Shown here one piece after another: positions 63,940 to 64,000 of a DNA stretch of 64,000 nucleotides; position 1 is the stretch's first letter; the number at the start of each line of letters is the position of its first letter. The notes beneath the pieces are model-generated. The model saw only the letters and a list, made by a program, of their open reading frames with translations, ran no database searches and was not told the DNA's origin. This DNA is from CAJMNU01 sp905214855 (GTDB lineage: Bacteria > Bacillota > Clostridia > Lachnospirales > Lachnospiraceae): contig CALADM010000003.1 in the NCBI GenBank assembly GCA_937890595.1, positions 21,716 to 85,715 of the forward strand, read 5' to 3'. A program made the translations under genes and the position numbers.

Positions 63940-64000
63940 TCTGCACCGTTACTGAAAACTTATAAAAAGTTATAAACTTTTATGTTTCATTCCTACTTCA

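Noticed and set aside
1..64000. CRISPR arrays, insertion sequences, prophage genes, tRNA or rRNA genes
   Set aside because: No regularly spaced repeats, transposase motifs, tRNA cloverleaf or rRNA sequence was seen while reading the intergenic regions.

Overview
The window looks like a chromosomal segment of a Gram-positive, low-GC anaerobic gut bacterium of the Lachnospiraceae type (Blautia/Mediterraneibacter/Dorea-like; this placement is an inference from gene content and order). Supporting signs are an iron-sulfur L-serine dehydratase split into two subunits, a gap-pgk-tpi-gpmI glycolytic cluster, an hrcA-grpE-dnaK-dnaJ operon behind a perfect CIRCE element, the Firmicutes set ireB-ruvX-DUF1292 with trmR-trhP, an archaeal/eukaryal-type single-chain glycyl-tRNA synthetase, a ThiI without rhodanese domain paired with its own cysteine desulfurase, strong AGGAGG ribosome binding sites and many TTGACA/TATAAT-type promoters. 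No rRNA, tRNA, insertion sequence, prophage or CRISPR array was seen.

Layout. 1-3.6 kb: DegV fatty-acid-binding protein (cut by the window edge), PHP phosphatase, serine dehydratase sdaAB-sdaAA. 3.7-8.8 kb: lower glycolysis, gap, pgk, tpiA, gpmI. 8.8-12.6 kb: LysR regulator, a two-gene membrane transporter candidate (DUF3100 plus a small partner) and a deaminase-type amidohydrolase, probably an uptake-and-deamination module. 12.7-13.5 kb: a minus-strand zinc-ribbon membrane protein behind a large palindrome. 13.6-25.5 kb: an ABC exporter, an orphan sensor kinase with a GerMN lipoprotein, comEC, holA and a BmrCD-like heterodimeric exporter. 25.6-27.3 kb: a lone SsuC-type permease and a secreted 3D-domain protein. 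27.4-32.4 kb: the heat-shock operon. 32.4-34.6 kb: AraC regulator and mannonate dehydratase. 35-39.7 kb: prmA-rsmE and a flavoprotein-cysteine desulfurase-thiI group. 39.9-41.6 kb: an HPr-like protein without the catalytic histidine, divergent from mtaB. 41.7-54.7 kb: a long run of housekeeping genes (ireB, ruvX, DUF1292, RNase J, MltG-like remnant, trmR, trhP, YdcF, M16C peptidase, era, recO, lipoprotein, glyS). 55-64 kb: a duplicated-domain lipoprotein, then a glycan-degradation locus (sulfatase, polysaccharide lyase 8, GH2 beta-galactosidase) and a 41-residue membrane peptide gene.

How they fit. Several clusters are RNA-modification units: prmA-rsmE, desulfurase-thiI (s4U), mtaB (ms2t6A) and trmR-trhP (U34 hydroxylation and methylation). 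The accessory part is the last 8 kb: a PL8 lyase, a Cys-type sulfatase and a GH2 enzyme that all lack signal peptides, which points to intracellular breakdown of imported sulfated, glycosaminoglycan-like oligosaccharides; a 22-bp palindrome sits on the -10 box of the sulfatase promoter.

The observations most worth a second look are that cytoplasmic glycan locus and its operator, the His-less HPr-like protein with a 23-bp TTGCATG/CATGCAA palindrome between it and mtaB, the possible AUA start of comEC, the kinase-GerMN pair without response regulator, the long palindrome with an embedded promoter after the amidohydrolase, and the 41-aa membrane peptide with its own terminator.
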